NCBI GenBank assembly: GCA_021734905.1
Contig: JAIPIB010000001.1
Coordinates: 124,001 to 188,000 of the forward strand
DNA: 64,000 nt
Source: Minisyncoccota bacterium
Lineage (GTDB): Bacteria > Patescibacteria > Paceibacteria > UBA9973 > UBA918
Direction: 5' to 3'
Under the pieces are notes generated by a model. The model saw only the letters and a program-made list of their open reading frames with translations, was not told the origin of the DNA and made no database searches. Numbering within the stretch: position 1 is the stretch's first letter; each line of letters begins with the position of its first letter. Shown one piece after another: positions 26,833 through 34,941 of this stretch. A program made the translations under genes and the position numbers.

Positions 26833-27834
26833 CTATACCGCTTTAGGAACATAATTTTCCGGAGCATCCTTAAGATACTCTTCAATTTTTTCTCGTGTTA
26901 GGAGCCCTGCTTGAGCGCCAATTTGTTGAACGACAGACATTGAATTTATTGGACCCCACGCAAGCGCAGTTTTTACATCATGGCCGAGTATTATGGCGCT
27001 GGTAAATGTTGAAGAGAAAGCGTCACCGGCTCCAGTCCTTGAAATTGGCTCTTTCGGATCTGGATACATTGGCATAAACCATACCGTATCCCCATCAAGA
27101 GCAAAGGCGCCATTAGGTCCATCGGTAATGACAGGAATTTTTGGTCCAAGCAAACGGATACTTCTTAGGAGTTTCGGAATGTCTTGTTCTTCGGTATTTA
27201 AGATTTCTTGAGCTTCCTCCTTGTTACAGAAAAAGATTTCCGTAACAGCGTATAGGTCTTTAAGTTCCTCATACCCAAGTCGAATTTGGAATGTTCCTGG
27301 CTGGAATGAAAGTTTTGTTTCAGGATGCTCAGAGAGGAATTTTGCAATTTCATGATGAAATGCAACCCCGTTTTCTCCAATAGATGAGAAGTATAAGAAA
27401 CGAGGAGGAAGTCTAAAATCAGGTAAAGAATATGGATATTCTTCATGTTTGATGAGGATGGTTCTCTCCGCCCCGTATCGTAGTACGTAGTGATAATTTG
27501 TATTTTTACCCTCATGAATCTTAACAAAATCGGTATCAATACCATTTGACCTTAGTGTGTCGAGGCAGTCTTTTCCGTTACGATCATTTCCAAGATTCGC
27601 AACGAGAGCAGAACGAAGACCAAGTCTGTGTGCTGACACTGCTGCGTTTGGTGAATTTCCCACAGCGTTTACGATGGTAACTTCATCATAGGGAAGCTTG
27701 CCGCCAAAGTCCATTTCAAGTTTTTTTCGACCAGTCTTTTCATTAGTGGTAACACGAGCGTCTTTGTCAGAAAGTTTTATAAAAGCGTCGATGGTGATAT
27801 CTCCTATTGCTATGAAATCATATTGTTGTGACAT
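26833..27834 (-). CDS. PfkB-family carbohydrate kinase
   Basis: This 333-residue ribokinase-fold enzyme phosphorylates a sugar or nucleoside with ATP. It shows FIAIGDITIDAFIKL at the start, GGKLPYDEV and AVGNSPNAAVSAHRLGLRSA (substrate side), and the C-terminal signature RTGAGDAFSSTFTSAII with the catalytic Asp. The substrate cannot be predicted; the position next to transketolase suggests sugar metabolism or nucleotide salvage. ATG 27834 is chosen because a TACAAT box (minus strand, 27844-27849) ends 9 nt before it, giving a leaderless start. Longer in-frame starts would include that promoter. Confidence 0.88.
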   Translation of the reverse strand: MSQQYDFIAIGDITIDAFIKLSDKDARVTTNEKTGRKKLEMDFGGKLPYDEVTIVNAVGNSPNAAVSAHRLGLRSALVANLGNDRNGKDCLDTLRSNGIDTDFVKIHEGKNTNYHYVLRYGAERTILIKHEEYPYSLPDFRLPPRFLYFSSIGENGVAFHHEIAKFLSEHPETKLSFQPGTFQIRLGYEELKDLYAVTEIFFCNKEEAQEILNTEEQDIPKLLRSIRLLGPKIPVITDGPNGAFALDGDTVWFMPMYPDPKEPISRTGAGDAFSSTFTSAIILGHDVKTALAWGPINSMSVVQQIGAQAGLLTREKIEEYLKDAPENYVPKAV

Positions 27835-27843
27835 ATGTAGGAT

Positions 27844-27877
27844 ATTGTACCACCTCATCGTATGGTCATGATACAAT
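27844..27877. promoter_or_regulatory. Divergent promoter pair
   Basis: GGTACAAT on the minus strand (27844-27851) serves the kinase gene with no leader. TACAAT on the plus strand (27872-27877) serves the dehydrogenase with about 37 nt of leader. The two -10 boxes face away from each other across 22 nt. Confidence 0.5.
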
Positions 27878-27920
27878 AGTGTGATTATTTAGTAGTATTT
27901 TTCTAATCAATTCTTAGATT

Positions 27921-28892
27921 ATGGCACTTGTATACATAACACGACACATTCCAGACATTGGTATTAATCTCTTACGAGCAGCAGGTCACACCGTAGACAT
28001 AAGTGAGAAGGAGGGGGTACTTACTGAAAAGGAGCTCCTCTCTGCATTAGCAGCGAAGCCTTACGATGCAGTTGTTTCACTTCTTACTGATTCTATTAAT
28101 AAAGATGTATTTGCCGCTGTACCGACAGCAAAGATTTTTGCAAATTATGCAGTTGGGTATAACAACATCTCACTTCCTGATGCTACTGAAGCGGGTGTAA
28201 CCATAACCAATACACCAGGCGTTCTTACTGACACCGTTGCAGAATTTGCAATGGCACTCATACTTTCTGTGGCTAAGAGAATTCCAGAGGCGGACAGGTT
28301 TACTCGTGCAGGGAAGTACGATGGATGGGCTCCAGAACTTTTCCTAGGCAGTGACCTTAAAGGAAAAACCCTTGGTATTTTGGGAGCTGGCAGAATCGGT
28401 TATGAAGTTGCAATGCGTGCACATCATGGTTTTGGAATGCATGTCATTTATAATGATATTAAACGCGGTGAAGAATTAGAAAAACAGACAAAAGCGACAT
28501 TTAAAGAAACAACTGAGGATGTCCTGCGAGAGGCTGACGTTGTCTCAATCCATGTCCCACTTCTACCAAGTACGAAGCACCTTATAAATGCTGAAAGATT
28601 ATCTCTCATGAAAAAAAATGCATATCTTATCAACACCTCACGAGGCCCTGTCATTGATGAGGTCGCACTCGTCGATGCTCTTAAAAATGGTGTGATTCGT
28701 GGAGCTGGACTTGATGTTTTTGAAAATGAACCAGCACTTGCAAAAGGATTGGCATCTCTCGAAAATGTTGTAATTACAGCACATATTGCCTCAGCATCTG
28801 AGGAAACGCGAAATAAAATGTCAGAGATTGCAGCGCAAAATGTTATTGATTTTTTGAACGGCGAGACACCAGAAAACGCTGTAAAGCAATAA
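27921..28892 (+). CDS. D-isomer-specific 2-hydroxyacid dehydrogenase
   Basis: This 323-residue NAD(P)H-dependent reductase of 2-keto acids is probably of the glyoxylate/hydroxypyruvate reductase subgroup. It shows NYAVGYNNISLPDATEAG, TPGVLTDTVAEFAMALIL, the nucleotide-binding GILGAGRIGYEVAMRA, the catalytic Arg in INTSRGPVIDE, the Glu in GLDVFENEPAL and the His in ITAHIASAS. All three catalytic residues are present. Substrate choice between glyoxylate, pyruvate and hydroxypyruvate cannot be read from sequence; in a fermenting CPR cell it could regenerate NAD (inference). Confidence 0.92.
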   Translation: MALVYITRHIPDIGINLLRAAGHTVDISEKEGVLTEKELLSALAAKPYDAVVSLLTDSINKDVFAAVPTAKIFANYAVGYNNISLPDATEAGVTITNTPGVLTDTVAEFAMALILSVAKRIPEADRFTRAGKYDGWAPELFLGSDLKGKTLGILGAGRIGYEVAMRAHHGFGMHVIYNDIKRGEELEKQTKATFKETTEDVLREADVVSIHVPLLPSTKHLINAERLSLMKKNAYLINTSRGPVIDEVALVDALKNGVIRGAGLDVFENEPALAKGLASLENVVITAHIASASEETRNKMSEIAAQNVIDFLNGETPENAVKQ

Positions 28893-28961
28893 AGCAAATG
28901 AGTTGCGAGTTGAAGATTTCCTATCGTATGGTATGGTAGTCGTCATTAAACTATATTACGT

Positions 28962-29603
28962 ATGACATTTTCATTAAACGTTGAGACAAGAACGGAACGC
29001 GGTAAACAACTTGGAAAGCTGCGTAATGCGGGGAGACTTCCTGCAGTTATGTACGGTCCGAAAGAAGATACTGTGTTACTGACAGTAGACAAGATTGCAT
29101 TTGAGAAACTTGTAAAAAAGACAGGTGAGTCAAGTGTCATTACCTTAGAAGGACTCTCTTCTCCAAAAGAAGTACTTGTTCGAGGTGTTGCATTCGACCC
29201 ATTACGTGGAGGGGTTATTCATGTTGACTTTTATGCTATTGAAGCAGGTCAGGAAATTACCGTTGATATCCCACTCGAATTCGTCGGGGAAGTTCCAGCA
29301 GTTAAACTTGGAGGAACTCTCACGAAAGTACTTCATGAGGTTGAGGTTACTTGCATGCCAATTAATCTCCCACAACGTATCACAGTTGATGTTACAGTAC
29401 TCACTGATTTTGAAAAACAAATTCATGTCAAAGATCTCCTTGTGCCAGCAAATGTAAAGATTGAAAATGATCCAGAAGAGGTTGTTGCGCTTGTGCAGGC
29501 GGTTGAGGAGGAGAGTGAAGAGCCTACTGTTGTTGATATGGATGCCATTGAGGTGGAAAAGAAGGGTAAGACAGAGGAAGCATCTACAGGCGAATCAAAG
29601 TAG
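28962..29603 (+). CDS. rplY: Ribosomal protein bL25, long (CTC/TL5) form
   Basis: This 213-residue protein binds 5S rRNA in the large subunit. The N-terminal L25 domain (SLNVETRTERGKQLGKLRNA, RLPAVMYGP) is followed by the TL5/CTC beta domain (VHVDFYAIEAGQEITVDIPL-type segment, here IHVDFYAIEAGQEITVDI; PINLPQRITVDVT) and an acidic, low-complexity tail ending TEEASTGESK. A TATATT box (28952-28957) lies 4 nt before ATG 28962. A strong terminator follows, so it is transcribed alone. Confidence 0.95.
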   Translation: MTFSLNVETRTERGKQLGKLRNAGRLPAVMYGPKEDTVLLTVDKIAFEKLVKKTGESSVITLEGLSSPKEVLVRGVAFDPLRGGVIHVDFYAIEAGQEITVDIPLEFVGEVPAVKLGGTLTKVLHEVEVTCMPINLPQRITVDVTVLTDFEKQIHVKDLLVPANVKIENDPEEVVALVQAVEEESEEPTVVDMDAIEVEKKGKTEEASTGESK

Positions 29604-29610
29604 TTAGTAT

Positions 29611-29652
29611 CGTACACAAAAAAAACAGCTTCAGGCTGTTTTTTTGTGTACG
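29611..29652 (+). terminator. Rho-independent terminator after rplY
   Basis: The stem CGTACACAAAAAAA-CAGC / GCTG-TTTTTTTGTGTACG has a short loop and lies 8 nt after the stop codon. Confidence 0.9.
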
Positions 29653-29687
29653 TGTACTGATAGATTCAGTATGGTACGATTGTATAC

Positions 29688-31055
29688 ATGCGGATACCGT
29701 TTGTTGTTTTATGCTTAATGGTCTTGGGAGTTTTTTCTGTACCCCATAGTGCAAACGCGCAAGCCTCTATTCCATCGATCTGTAATGACGATGTTGCTGG
29801 AAAAACAGAAGATCAACTGAAAGCTGATCTTGCTCTCTGCAATGCTGAAATTGCAAAATGGCAAGGTGTTTTAAGTGGTACGAGGGATAGGGTCTCATCG
29901 ATTGATGGTGATGTTAAAGCACTTACTGCTAAAATAAAATCTGCAGAGGCAACTATAAAATCAAAAAATATTGCAATCTCACAGTTATCAAAAGATATCA
30001 GCCAAAGAAGTCAAAAGATCTCAGAACTTGAGGTACTTATTGATGAGGGAAAGAAGTCACTCGCTCAACTAATTCGACGCACGAACGAAATAGATAGTTA
30101 CACACTTGCAGAGGTTGTTCTCGATAGTAAAAATCTATCAGATTTTTTTGTTGACCTTGATTCTTTTTTCTCTATTCAGCGAGGACTTGAAGCTCATTTT
30201 GCAAAAATTCGAAAAATGATTTTAGAAACGGATGATGAGCGTCGTCGATTAAGCGATGTCCAGAATCAGGAGTTGGATGCTAAATATGTTATAGAAACAA
30301 ATAAAAAAACTATTACCAAGACTGAACAACAGAAAAAGGAGCTTCTCACAGCTACAAAATTAGAGGCGAAATCATACGAGCAAATAGTTGCTGACAGACA
30401 GGCAAAAGCTAGTCAGATCAATGCAGCACTTTTCCGTTTGAGAGGTGTTGATGGTGGAGGAATCCCATTTAAGGAAGCTTTGCTGTATGCACGAATTGCC
30501 TCTTCATATACTGGTGTGAGGGCGGCATTTATTCTCGGAATCCTGCGGCAAGAATCAAACCTTGGTGTAAATGTCGGACAATGTCTTCTTGTTGATCCAA
30601 ACACAGGTGCAGGGAAAGGAAAAAATACCGGAACGCCGTTTGCAAATGTTATGAAGCCTGAACGCGATGTTCCGTATTTTCTCGAGATGATGAAGCGGTT
30701 AGGTAGAGATCCGTATGGAACCCCGGTGTCGTGTCCGCAGTCGATTGGATATGGAGGAGCTATGGGCCCAACACAGTTCATTCCATCAACATGGAAAGGG
30801 TATGATGCGAGAATTGCGAGTGCGTTTAAGGTGTCCGTGGGTGACCCATGGAATCCAGAGCACGCAATCATGGCAACCGCGATGTTCCTTCAAGATCTTG
30901 GTGCTGGACGAGGTGGGTATACTGCGGAGAGAGAATCGGCCGGGCGGTACTATGCAGGAGGAAATTGGGCAACATATGGACTTGGGTATGCGGCAAGCGT
31001 TCTTGCTCATGCAGAGACGTATCAGGCCGATATTAATTTCCTTGATAATAAGTAG
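29688..31055 (+). CDS. Secreted coiled-coil lytic transglycosylase
   Basis: This 455-residue protein has a signal peptide ending SVPHSANAQA. Two long coiled-coil stretches (about 45-135 and 165-245) resemble the EnvC/PcsB-type regulatory coils. A C-terminal SLT/MltB-like domain follows: the catalytic Glu289 in GILRQESNLG, GAMGPTQFIPSTWKGY, and AIMATAMFLQDLGAG. It cleaves the MurNAc-GlcNAc bond of peptidoglycan outside the membrane. The coil-plus-transglycosylase design suggests control by a partner during division or secretion-apparatus assembly (inference). TACGAT (29675-29680) ends 7 nt before ATG 29688, so the mRNA is probably leaderless. Confidence 0.88.
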   Translation: MRIPFVVLCLMVLGVFSVPHSANAQASIPSICNDDVAGKTEDQLKADLALCNAEIAKWQGVLSGTRDRVSSIDGDVKALTAKIKSAEATIKSKNIAISQLSKDISQRSQKISELEVLIDEGKKSLAQLIRRTNEIDSYTLAEVVLDSKNLSDFFVDLDSFFSIQRGLEAHFAKIRKMILETDDERRRLSDVQNQELDAKYVIETNKKTITKTEQQKKELLTATKLEAKSYEQIVADRQAKASQINAALFRLRGVDGGGIPFKEALLYARIASSYTGVRAAFILGILRQESNLGVNVGQCLLVDPNTGAGKGKNTGTPFANVMKPERDVPYFLEMMKRLGRDPYGTPVSCPQSIGYGGAMGPTQFIPSTWKGYDARIASAFKVSVGDPWNPEHAIMATAMFLQDLGAGRGGYTAERESAGRYYAGGNWATYGLGYAASVLAHAETYQADINFLDNK

Positions 31056-31088
31056 GCATGCCGTTGTGTTGCGAAATATAGCAATTCT

Positions 31089-31096
31089 GGTATAGT
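31089..31096 (+). promoter_or_regulatory. Extended -10 box before rpmE
   Basis: GGTATAGT ends 9 nt before ATG 31106, and no Shine-Dalgarno is present; a leaderless ribosomal protein mRNA is predicted. Confidence 0.6.
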
Positions 31097-31105
31097 GTTC
31101 CCTGC

Positions 31106-31375
31106 ATGAAAAAAGATATACACCCAAACAATTATCGCACTGTCATCTTCCACGATAACTCAAGTGGAGAACGTTTTCTTGTTGGCTCGACAATCCAGGC
31201 AGAGAAGACTGAAAAATGGACAGATGGAAAAGAATACCCAATAACATTTGTTGATGTGTCGAGTGCGTCACATCCATTTTATACTGGACAGGAGAAGGTA
31301 ATGGATATTGCAGGACGTGTTGAACGATTTAAGGCTCGAGCATCAAAAGCAACATCTCGGACAAAGAAGGCATAA
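31106..31375 (+). CDS. rpmE2: Ribosomal protein bL31, type B
   Basis: This 89-residue protein has the type B N-terminus MKKDIHPNNYRTVIFHDNSS and the core GSTIQAEKTEKWTDGKEYPI, VDVSSASHPFYTGQEKVMD and GRVERFKAR. The CxxC zinc motif of type A is absent. It sits at the central protuberance near the subunit bridge. It is encoded between two terminators with its own promoter. Type A L31 is not seen in the window. Confidence 0.95.
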   Translation: MKKDIHPNNYRTVIFHDNSSGERFLVGSTIQAEKTEKWTDGKEYPITFVDVSSASHPFYTGQEKVMDIAGRVERFKARASKATSRTKKA

Positions 31376-31387
31376 GTACACTATGTG

Positions 31388-31420
31388 GAAAACCGGGGAA
31401 TTTATTCCCCGGTTTTCTCT
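31388..31420 (+). terminator. Rho-independent terminator after rpmE
   Basis: The stem GAAAACCGGGG / CCCCGGTTTTC has an 8-nt loop and a short T-rich tail. Confidence 0.85.
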
Positions 31421-31439
31421 TTAGGGAGATATGGTACTC

Positions 31440-31445
31440 TATAAT
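31440..31445 (+). promoter_or_regulatory. -10 box before prfA
   Basis: TATAAT ends 7 nt before ATG 31453. This is the clearest case of a consensus box at the distance that puts transcription start on the start codon. Confidence 0.6.
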
Positions 31446-31452
31446 TTATAGT

Positions 31453-32436
31453 ATGGAATTTACAGAAGAACAGTTGGCGTTATTTAGAGAAAATCAAAAG
31501 ACACAGTTTCTCTGTGGTCAGTTTGATGAGCTTATAAAAAAAAGAACAGAGGCGCAGGCACTATTTGAGGCAGACGAATCGATGCGTGAACTAGCCGAAG
31601 AGGAAATGAATGATCTTGATGGGCAACTAGATCATTTGTATACAGAAATGAGTCGAATTATTGAATCTACTAAAGAGGAGGAAGCAAAACCATACGGGGT
31701 CCTTCTCGAGGTAAGGGCAGGTGTCGGCGGAGAAGAAGCAGCACTTTTTGCAGAACAACTTTCGCATATGTATCTCCAGTATGCAGTGATTCGTGGGTGG
31801 AGTACGAGTAATATTTCTGAATCACGCGCAACGCAAGGAGGATACAAAGAAGCGACGTTCGAAATTGTTGGACCTGATGTATATGACGAACTCCGGTATG
31901 AAACAGGGGTGCATCGTGTACAACGTATTCCAGTAACTGAGAAGTCTGGGCGTATACACACCTCGACTGCTTCAGTAGTTATTCTCCCAATACGAAAAAA
32001 ATCAACAATTGAGGTTAATCCAAGTGATATTGAAATTGAATTTTCACGTTCGGGTGGTGCAGGTGGACAAAATGTAAACAAAGTTGAAACAGCAGTACGA
32101 CTTATTCATAAGCCTACCGGTGTTGATGTGCGATGTCAGTCTGAACGTAGTCAGCTCAAAAATCGTGAAAAAGCAATGGTGCTTCTTATAGCGAAACTTG
32201 AAATGCTCCATGATGAAGCGGAGACAAAAAAACATGCTGCAACACGAAAATCACAAATTGGAACAGGTGACCGTTCAGAAAAAATCCGTACCTACAATGT
32301 GCCCCAAAATCGTATTACCGACCACCGTATAAAAGAATCATGGCATGCAGTGTTTCAGATACTTGGAGGTGACATGAGTGCAGTAGTTGCCTCGCTCAAA
32401 CAAGCATCACAGGAACTAGATGTTGTTGTCGAGTAA
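31453..32436 (+). CDS. prfA: Peptide chain release factor 1
   Basis: This 327-residue factor reads UAA and UAG and hydrolyses peptidyl-tRNA. The catalytic GGQ lies at 204-206 (SGGAGGQNVNKVETAVR). The codon-recognition tripeptide is PVT at 160-162 (RIPVTEKSGRIHTST), a variant of the RF1 PAT; RF2 would have SPF. The N-terminal domain is about 30 residues shorter than in E. coli. TAG, TAA and TGA are all used as stops in the window, so RF2 should be encoded elsewhere. The gene is monocistronic with a terminator after it. Confidence 0.95.
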   Translation: MEFTEEQLALFRENQKTQFLCGQFDELIKKRTEAQALFEADESMRELAEEEMNDLDGQLDHLYTEMSRIIESTKEEEAKPYGVLLEVRAGVGGEEAALFAEQLSHMYLQYAVIRGWSTSNISESRATQGGYKEATFEIVGPDVYDELRYETGVHRVQRIPVTEKSGRIHTSTASVVILPIRKKSTIEVNPSDIEIEFSRSGGAGGQNVNKVETAVRLIHKPTGVDVRCQSERSQLKNREKAMVLLIAKLEMLHDEAETKKHAATRKSQIGTGDRSEKIRTYNVPQNRITDHRIKESWHAVFQILGGDMSAVVASLKQASQELDVVVE

Positions 32437-32463
32437 CTAGGAGATGGTTTGGCTGTAAGTCAT

Positions 32464-32512
32464 TTGCCCGCTTTCCGGAACCTTCCCGGAAGCGGGCAAT
32501 ATTTTTATAACA
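32464..32512 (+). terminator. Terminator after prfA
   Basis: GCCCGCTT-CCGG pairs with CCGG-AAGCGGGC, with one bulged base and a 7-nt loop, followed by AATATTTTTAT. Confidence 0.8.
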
Positions 32513-32537
32513 GCGAGTAATTGTGCCGTTGCAGAAA

Positions 32538-32588
32538 GGTATTCTGTGTGGTAGCATTCCATGTGCTCAGTAATTGAGCGCATTTTTT
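32538..32588 (+). promoter_or_regulatory. Promoter plus attenuator-like hairpin in the rpsB leader
   Basis: GGTATTCT (32538-32545) is a plausible extended -10 box. The leader then contains the hairpin ATGTGCTCA / TGAGCGCAT (32561-32569 and 32575-32583) with a 5-nt loop followed directly by TTTTTT, and the rpsB ATG is at 32593. An intrinsic terminator placed 5 nt before the start codon, with prfA's own terminator already upstream, suggests attenuation of the rpsB-tsf operon. Confidence 0.5.
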
Positions 32589-32592
32589 AATT

Positions 32593-33339
32593 ATGAATAT
32601 AAATCACACATCGGAGAAAACACTTATCGAGCGTCTTTTTGACGTTGGTGCGCATTTTGGATTTACTAAATCACGGCGGCATCCAACCGCTGCTCCGTAC
32701 ATCTTTGGAAACAAACAAGGAACAGATATTATTGATCTTGAAAAGACAGTGGCGTCACTTGAGGTGGCAAAAAATGTATTAAAGGAAGCAGGTAAGGCGG
32801 GGAAGACGGTTCTCTTTGTAGGAACAAAAGAGGAAATTGTTCTCACGGTAAAAGCACATGCGGAGTCAATCGAGATGCCGTATGTAGTAAATAGATGGGT
32901 AGGAGGAATGCTTACTAATTTTTCCGAAATTAAGAAGCGAATTCAACGACTCAGCGATCTAACGGCGCAAGGAGAGTCAGGAGAGCTTGAGCGAAAATAT
33001 ACAAAAAAGGAACGTGTTGTTATTGGAAGAGAATTCAATAAGCTTACAGTTAATTTTGGCGGAATTCAGAAAATGGACCGAGCTCCATATTTAATGGTTA
33101 TTGTAGATCCTCGGCATGATTCAATTGCTGTATCTGAAGCACGAGAACTAAATATCCCTGTGGTAGGTATCACTAGTTCAGATGCAAATCTTAGACTTAT
33201 TAAATTTCCTGTTGTAGTTAACGACGGACTTCAAGCTAGCGTTGCACTTATTCTTTCTGAACTTACTGAGGCATACACAGAAGGAAAAACGGAATTCGTT
33301 CCTGCCAAGAAAGAAGAGATACGAAAAAGCGTACGGTAG
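32593..33339 (+). CDS. rpsB: Ribosomal protein uS2
   Basis: This 248-residue small-subunit protein joins at the end of 30S assembly and supports bS1 binding. It has the core signatures LFDVGAHFGFTKSRRHPTAA, APYIFGNKQGTDIIDLEKT, FVGTKEE, NRWVGGMLTNF, KMDRAPYLMVIVDPRHD and IPVVGITSSDANL. An S2-typical coiled-coil insertion (about 115-145) is present. It is followed after 51 nt by tsf, the ancestral rpsB-tsf order. A hairpin with T-run stands just before the start codon. Confidence 0.96.
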   Translation: MNINHTSEKTLIERLFDVGAHFGFTKSRRHPTAAPYIFGNKQGTDIIDLEKTVASLEVAKNVLKEAGKAGKTVLFVGTKEEIVLTVKAHAESIEMPYVVNRWVGGMLTNFSEIKKRIQRLSDLTAQGESGELERKYTKKERVVIGREFNKLTVNFGGIQKMDRAPYLMVIVDPRHDSIAVSEARELNIPVVGITSSDANLRLIKFPVVVNDGLQASVALILSELTEAYTEGKTEFVPAKKEEIRKSVR

Positions 33340-33390
33340 GTAACTGACAAAGAACAAACTTTATACATAGTGATATAAGCTCTTTTAATT

Positions 33391-33975
33391 ATGGAAATTA
33401 CATCAGCACAACTTAAGGAACTACGAGACCTTACGGGCATTTCTGTCATGCAGTGTAAGAAAGCTCTTGAGGAAGCAGCGGGTGACATGGACAAAGCAAA
33501 AATTATCTTACAAAAGAAAGGAGGAGAAATTGCCTTAAAGAAGTCCGACCGGGAACTTGGTGCGGGAGTCATAGGAAGTTATGTACACTCAACGCATGAA
33601 GTTGCTGCTTTTGTCTTGCTTGCTTGTGAGACTGACTTCGTTGCTAAGAATGAGGAATTCATCGCACTTGCTCGTGAAATTGCAATGCATGTCGCTGCGC
33701 AGAATCCGTTGTATGTAAATCGTGCTGAAGTTGATGAGGTCGCACTCGCTAAAGCACGCGAGGTCTTTATGGAAGAGGTGAAAGACAAGCCAGTAGATAT
33801 GCAGGAGAAAATTTTAGCTGGTAAACTTGATGCTTATTTCAAAGATCGCATTCTCCTCGAGCAGCCATTTATCAAAGATCAAGAAAAGGCTGTTGGTGAT
33901 TTACTGAATGCGGCAATGCAAAAATTTGGAGAAAATGTTGTAATTAGGTCAATTACACGGATGTCTGTAAAATAA
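33391..33975 (+). CDS. tsf: Elongation factor Ts (short form)
   Basis: This 194-residue guanine-nucleotide exchange factor acts on EF-Tu. It has the N-terminal UBA-like domain (LKELRDLTGISVMQCKKALE), the core CETDFVAKNEEFIALAREI with the TDFV motif that touches EF-Tu, and AAQNPLYV. It has only one core subdomain pair, like the short Thermus-type EF-Ts, and lacks the coiled-coil of E. coli EF-Ts. Ends IRSITRMSVK. It follows rpsB in the usual order and is 5 nt upstream of a small membrane-protein gene. Confidence 0.95.
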   Translation: MEITSAQLKELRDLTGISVMQCKKALEEAAGDMDKAKIILQKKGGEIALKKSDRELGAGVIGSYVHSTHEVAAFVLLACETDFVAKNEEFIALAREIAMHVAAQNPLYVNRAEVDEVALAKAREVFMEEVKDKPVDMQEKILAGKLDAYFKDRILLEQPFIKDQEKAVGDLLNAAMQKFGENVVIRSITRMSVK

Positions 33976-33980
33976 AGTAC

Positions 33981-34406
33981 ATGGATGGGGTATTAGAAGG
34001 ATTGCTTATAACTAGCTCTGTACTGATTCTCCTTACAGTACTTTTTAGGTATGAAGAAGTACGAGGTGTGAGATTTGGGGAAAGATTTCGTATTCGAGCA
34101 GATTTTTTTGTTCTCAAGATTGTTCATTCTCTGCGAACCAAGGCACGATTTTTTCGTCGGGATTTCCTTAAACAGATCTTTCGCTACGGATTCCATACAG
34201 TTTTATTCTTCATCCTTAGACTTATTGAAGGGTTTGAGAAATGGTTGCGCACCGTAATGAGGACAAATAAAACTATGGCCCGAATTGCTGAACGAGAAAG
34301 TGATACGCTGAACAAATTAGAAGAGATTGCAATCCATAAGATAGAAACATCTCTTACTGAAGAGGAGAAACAAATTCGGAAAGATAAGACGTTGCAAGGA
34401 TTATAG
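33981..34406 (+). CDS. Hypothetical protein with N-terminal membrane helix
   Basis: I do not recognise this 141-residue protein. It has one N-terminal helix (LLITSSVLILLTVLF), a strongly basic stretch (about 25-65, KIVHSLRTKARFFRRDFLKQ), a second moderately hydrophobic segment (YGFHTVLFFILRLI) and a charged helical C-terminus (LTEEEKQIRKDKTLQGL). The start lies 5 nt after the tsf stop, so it is probably co-transcribed with rpsB-tsf. It may be a membrane-associated nucleic-acid or ribosome-binding protein, judged only by charge. Confidence 0.6.
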   Translation: MDGVLEGLLITSSVLILLTVLFRYEEVRGVRFGERFRIRADFFVLKIVHSLRTKARFFRRDFLKQIFRYGFHTVLFFILRLIEGFEKWLRTVMRTNKTMARIAERESDTLNKLEEIAIHKIETSLTEEEKQIRKDKTLQGL

Positions 34407-34483
34407 TTGCATTTTCCATCCGTTTCTTACATAATAGCCTTGCGCTAAGCTTAAGCGCTTTTATTTTGCACAAAGGAAAATGG

Positions 34484-34576
34484 AATCCTAAGAGCCACCT
34501 TAGCTCAGCTGGTTAGAGCAACGGTTTTGTAAACCGTAGGTCCTCGGTTCGAATCCGAGAGGTGGCTCTTAGGATT
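34484..34576 (+). repeat. Inverted repeat that extends the tRNA acceptor stem by 10 bp
   Basis: AATCCTAAGA (34484-34493) directly before the tRNA is perfectly complementary to TCTTAGGATT (34567-34576), which starts at the discriminator base. With the 7-bp acceptor stem this gives a continuous 17-bp helix in the precursor, followed by TTATT. It may help processing or end transcription. Confidence 0.8.
34494..34567 (+). tRNA. tRNA-Thr (anticodon TGT)
   Basis: The 74-nt cloverleaf has acceptor GCCACCT/AGGTGGC, D arm GCTC..GAGC, anticodon stem ACGGT/ACCGT with loop TTTGTAA, T arm CTCGG-TTCGAAT-CCGAG and discriminator T. The loop gives anticodon UGU, reading ACA and, with modification, other threonine codons. 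The 3' CCA is not encoded. Its T discriminator is complementary to the A of the UGGA element in the thrS leader at 52.6 kb. Confidence 0.97.
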
Positions 34577-34680
34577 TTATTGTGTCAGTTTAGCGAAGCT
34601 GGGTGGAGCTAAAACAGTTTGAGATACTTTTGTAAGCAATCTTCAGTTTAGTAGCCACTCGTTTGAAAAGGAAACCGTAT

Positions 34681-34749
34681 CGTCTTACAGACGCTGTACA
34701 CCTTTCGCAGAAACTGCTCAAGGCCTTGCGAACGTGATTCTGCACGTTC
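34681..34749 (+). repeat. Structured dispersed element, copy 1
   Basis: In order it has the hairpin CGTC-TTACA-GACG, a conserved core TGTACACCTTTCGCAGAAA-C-TGCTCAAGG that includes GCAG-AAA-CTGC, then the hairpin GAACGTG-ATTCTG-CACGTTC. The same order and core occur on the minus strand at 56091-56162, where both flanking hairpins have different sequences but still pair. Confidence 0.65.
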
Positions 34750-34752
34750 TCA

Positions 34753-34778
34753 CCTCGGTTCGAATCCAAGAGGTGGCT
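34753..34778 (+). repeat. tRNA-Thr 3'-end fragment
   Basis: CCTCGGTTCGAATCC-A-AG followed by AGGTGGCT repeats the last 26 nt of the tRNA gene (34542-34567) with one G-to-A change in the T stem. It has no 5' half, so it is a remnant such as is left by integration at a tRNA 3' end. Confidence 0.8.
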
Positions 34779-34832
34779 CACGACAAAAACTCCCCCGAGG
34801 GAGTTTTTTAGTGCCACCCCAGAAAGCAAACT
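34764..34832 (+). repeat. 69-nt direct repeat, copy A (tRNA 3' end plus terminator)
   Basis: It starts with ATCCAAGAGGTGGCTCACGA, continues with the hairpin AAAAACTCCC / GGGAGTTTTT and GTGCCACC (complementary to the acceptor-end GGTGGC), and ends AGAAAGCAAACT. It differs from copy B by a single base (CCCCCG versus CCCTCG). Confidence 0.85.
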
Positions 34833-34941
34833 GTTTTGCTTTCGTTCGGATTCGAAAAGCGGAACGATGTCGCTTCTGCGACACGTGAGCTAGGGCAGGA
34901 AGTTCTTAGCGAGTTGGCGAGCTTAGAAACTTGCGCCGAAC

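Noticed and set aside
31924..31941. Altered stop-codon reading suggested by PVT instead of PAT in RF1
   Set aside because: The change keeps the first and third residues of PxT, and genes here end in TAA, TAG and TGA in the ordinary way, so no recoding is indicated.
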